Below are positions 63,369 to 64,000 of a stretch of DNA of 64,000 bases, piece after piece. The notes beneath the pieces were generated by a model that was not told the DNA's origin, ran no database searches, and was given only the letters and a program-made list of their open reading frames with translations. The number at the start of each line of letters is the position of its first letter. The stretch's first letter is position 1. The position numbers and the translations under genes are program-made. The DNA comes from Sphingomonas yabuuchiae. GTDB taxonomy: Bacteria > Pseudomonadota > Alphaproteobacteria > Sphingomonadales > Sphingomonadaceae. Location: assembly GCF_001477495.1 (NCBI RefSeq), contig NZ_LDTF01000007.1:1-64000 (forward strand), in the 5' to 3' direction.

Positions 63369-64000
63369 TCAGTTCGCCTGCGGCATCGCCGTATTCGACT
63401 GCGGGCTTACCGTCGCATTCAACGCGATGGTCGTCTTGGGCGTCACGCTCGCCTGTGCGACGTTCGGCCGCTGCAGGCGGATCGCCGAGGCACCCGGCAG
63501 GCCCGGAAAACGTGGCCACAGACCCTGCGCCAATGCGGCGCGGCTGGGCGACTTGGCCTTGCCGGTCTGGCCCTCGTACATCCAGTAATTGCGCAGGACC
63601 ATGGTGACGTAGCCACGCGTCTCCCAATAGGGGATGCTCTCGATATAGAGCAGCGGATCGCCATTGTCGCGGACCAGGCTGTTCCATTCGCCGACCGGCT
63701 TGGGCCCGGCATTATAGGCGGCGATCACCTTGGGCAGCAGGCCGCCGGTCACGCCGGTCATGTCGCGAAGCCGCTCCAGATGGCGCTGGCCGATATCCAT
63801 GTTGGTCGACGGCTTGGTCAACGCGCTGCGGTCGATCGACACGCCCCGCTCGCGCGCGAAATCGGTCGCGGCGGCGGGCATGATCTGCATCAGGCCATAG
63901 GCACCCGCCGGGCTGACCACCTTGTTGCGGAAGCCGCTTTCCTGAAGCGTATGCGCATAGACCAGCGCCTTCTCAACGCGCCAGCCGCTATCGGGGGCCC
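63369..64000 (-). CDS. Soluble lytic murein transglycosylase, C-terminal part
   Basis: The frame is open to the window edge; the N-terminus lies beyond it. About 210 residues of the catalytic (Slt/lysozyme-like) domain are visible: ALVYAHTLQESGF with the catalytic Glu near the edge, SPAGAYGLMQIMPAAA, MDIGQRHLERLRDMTG, LPKVIAAYNAGPKPVGEW and ESIPYWETRGYVTMVLRNY. This matches Slt70-type enzymes that cleave glycan strands to anhydromuropeptides. A Thr/Ala/Gln-rich tail ends the protein. Confidence 0.93.
   Translation of the reverse strand, partial: APDSGWRVEKALVYAHTLQESGFRNKVVSPAGAYGLMQIMPAAATDFARERGVSIDRSALTKPSTNMDIGQRHLERLRDMTGVTGGLLPKVIAAYNAGPKPVGEWNSLVRDNGDPLLYIESIPYWETRGYVTMVLRNYWMYEGQTGKAKSPSRAALAQGLWPRFPGLPGASAIRLQRPNVAQASVTPKTTIALNATVSPQSNTAMPQAN

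Overview
The window is chromosomal DNA of a GC-rich alphaproteobacterium, most likely Sphingomonas or a close relative. The evidence is the gene content and layout: a DksA with a degenerate zinc finger, a DUF1465 (RcdA-type) protein, DUF465, DUF4169 and DUF6481 small proteins, the zwf-pgl-edd-glk-eda Entner-Doudoroff block, a GAAC-N7-GAAC SOS box, an RpoH/ROSE-like control region on a small heat-shock gene, and many copies of a 28-bp dispersed inverted repeat of the kind common in sphingomonads. No phage, integron, CRISPR array or large island is visible; nearly everything is core metabolism and envelope biology.

Layout. 1-2253 (minus): lipoprotein N-terminus, surE, serS. 2343-7563: host-attachment protein, a Ser/Gly-repeat surface protein, dksA, a PilZ protein, two DUF465 proteins, rcdA, nitronate monooxygenase. 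7699-12298: two exported peptidases (M1 and S10). 12341-15660: a hypothetical protein, tRNA-Lys, a divergent oxidoreductase/HxlR pair, aldehyde dehydrogenase. 15868-19608: sulfate ABC transporter operon. 19718-22615: phospholipase D, DUF4169, a spermidine-synthase-like protein, DUF6481 and a second identical tRNA-Lys. 22721-28354 (minus): mreB-mreC-mreD-mrdA-rodA elongasome cluster, divergent from mutL. 30319-31054: a small, possibly decaying accessory patch. 31175-32415 (minus): rpsF-rpsR-rplI. 32671-37800: fabD, a GxxExxY cassette, fabG, acpP, fabF, mltG. 37804-39631: a metallo-beta-lactamase of the rare Glu-116 B3 type divergent from an AmpR-like regulator. 39767-47047 (minus): marR, SH3 protein, argC, zwf, pgl, edd, glk, eda. 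47297-49418: secG and pyrG. 49685-52848: hsp20 with its thermosensor and a TonB receptor. 53398-56429: lolC, lolD, GNAT, glutathione peroxidase. 56530-60689: HdeD-like protein and dnaE. 60930-64000: small acidic protein, SOS-boxed radical SAM protein, VOC protein, MoaB, lytic transglycosylase (runs off the window).

Themes. Cell-envelope growth is heavily represented (MreBCD/PBP2/RodA, MltG, a soluble-type lytic transglycosylase, LolCD), next to a periplasmic beta-lactamase whose AmpR-type regulators classically sense peptidoglycan turnover products. Glucose catabolism through the Entner-Doudoroff pathway is complete from glucose to KDPG cleavage in one co-directional block.

The most interesting signals are (i) the EHH-type B3 beta-lactamase with a perfect T-N11-A dyad in front of its AmpR-like partner, (ii) a 0.43-kb GxxExxY unit bounded by near-perfect 23-bp inverted repeats inside the fatty-acid operon, (iii) an exact SOS box upstream of a PA0069-type radical SAM gene, (iv) an RpoH promoter plus ROSE-like leader on hsp20, and (v) several small unlisted ORFs and palindromic operators. 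I did not see a clear multi-gene system that I would call wholly undescribed. All calls come from reading the sequence; no database search was run.
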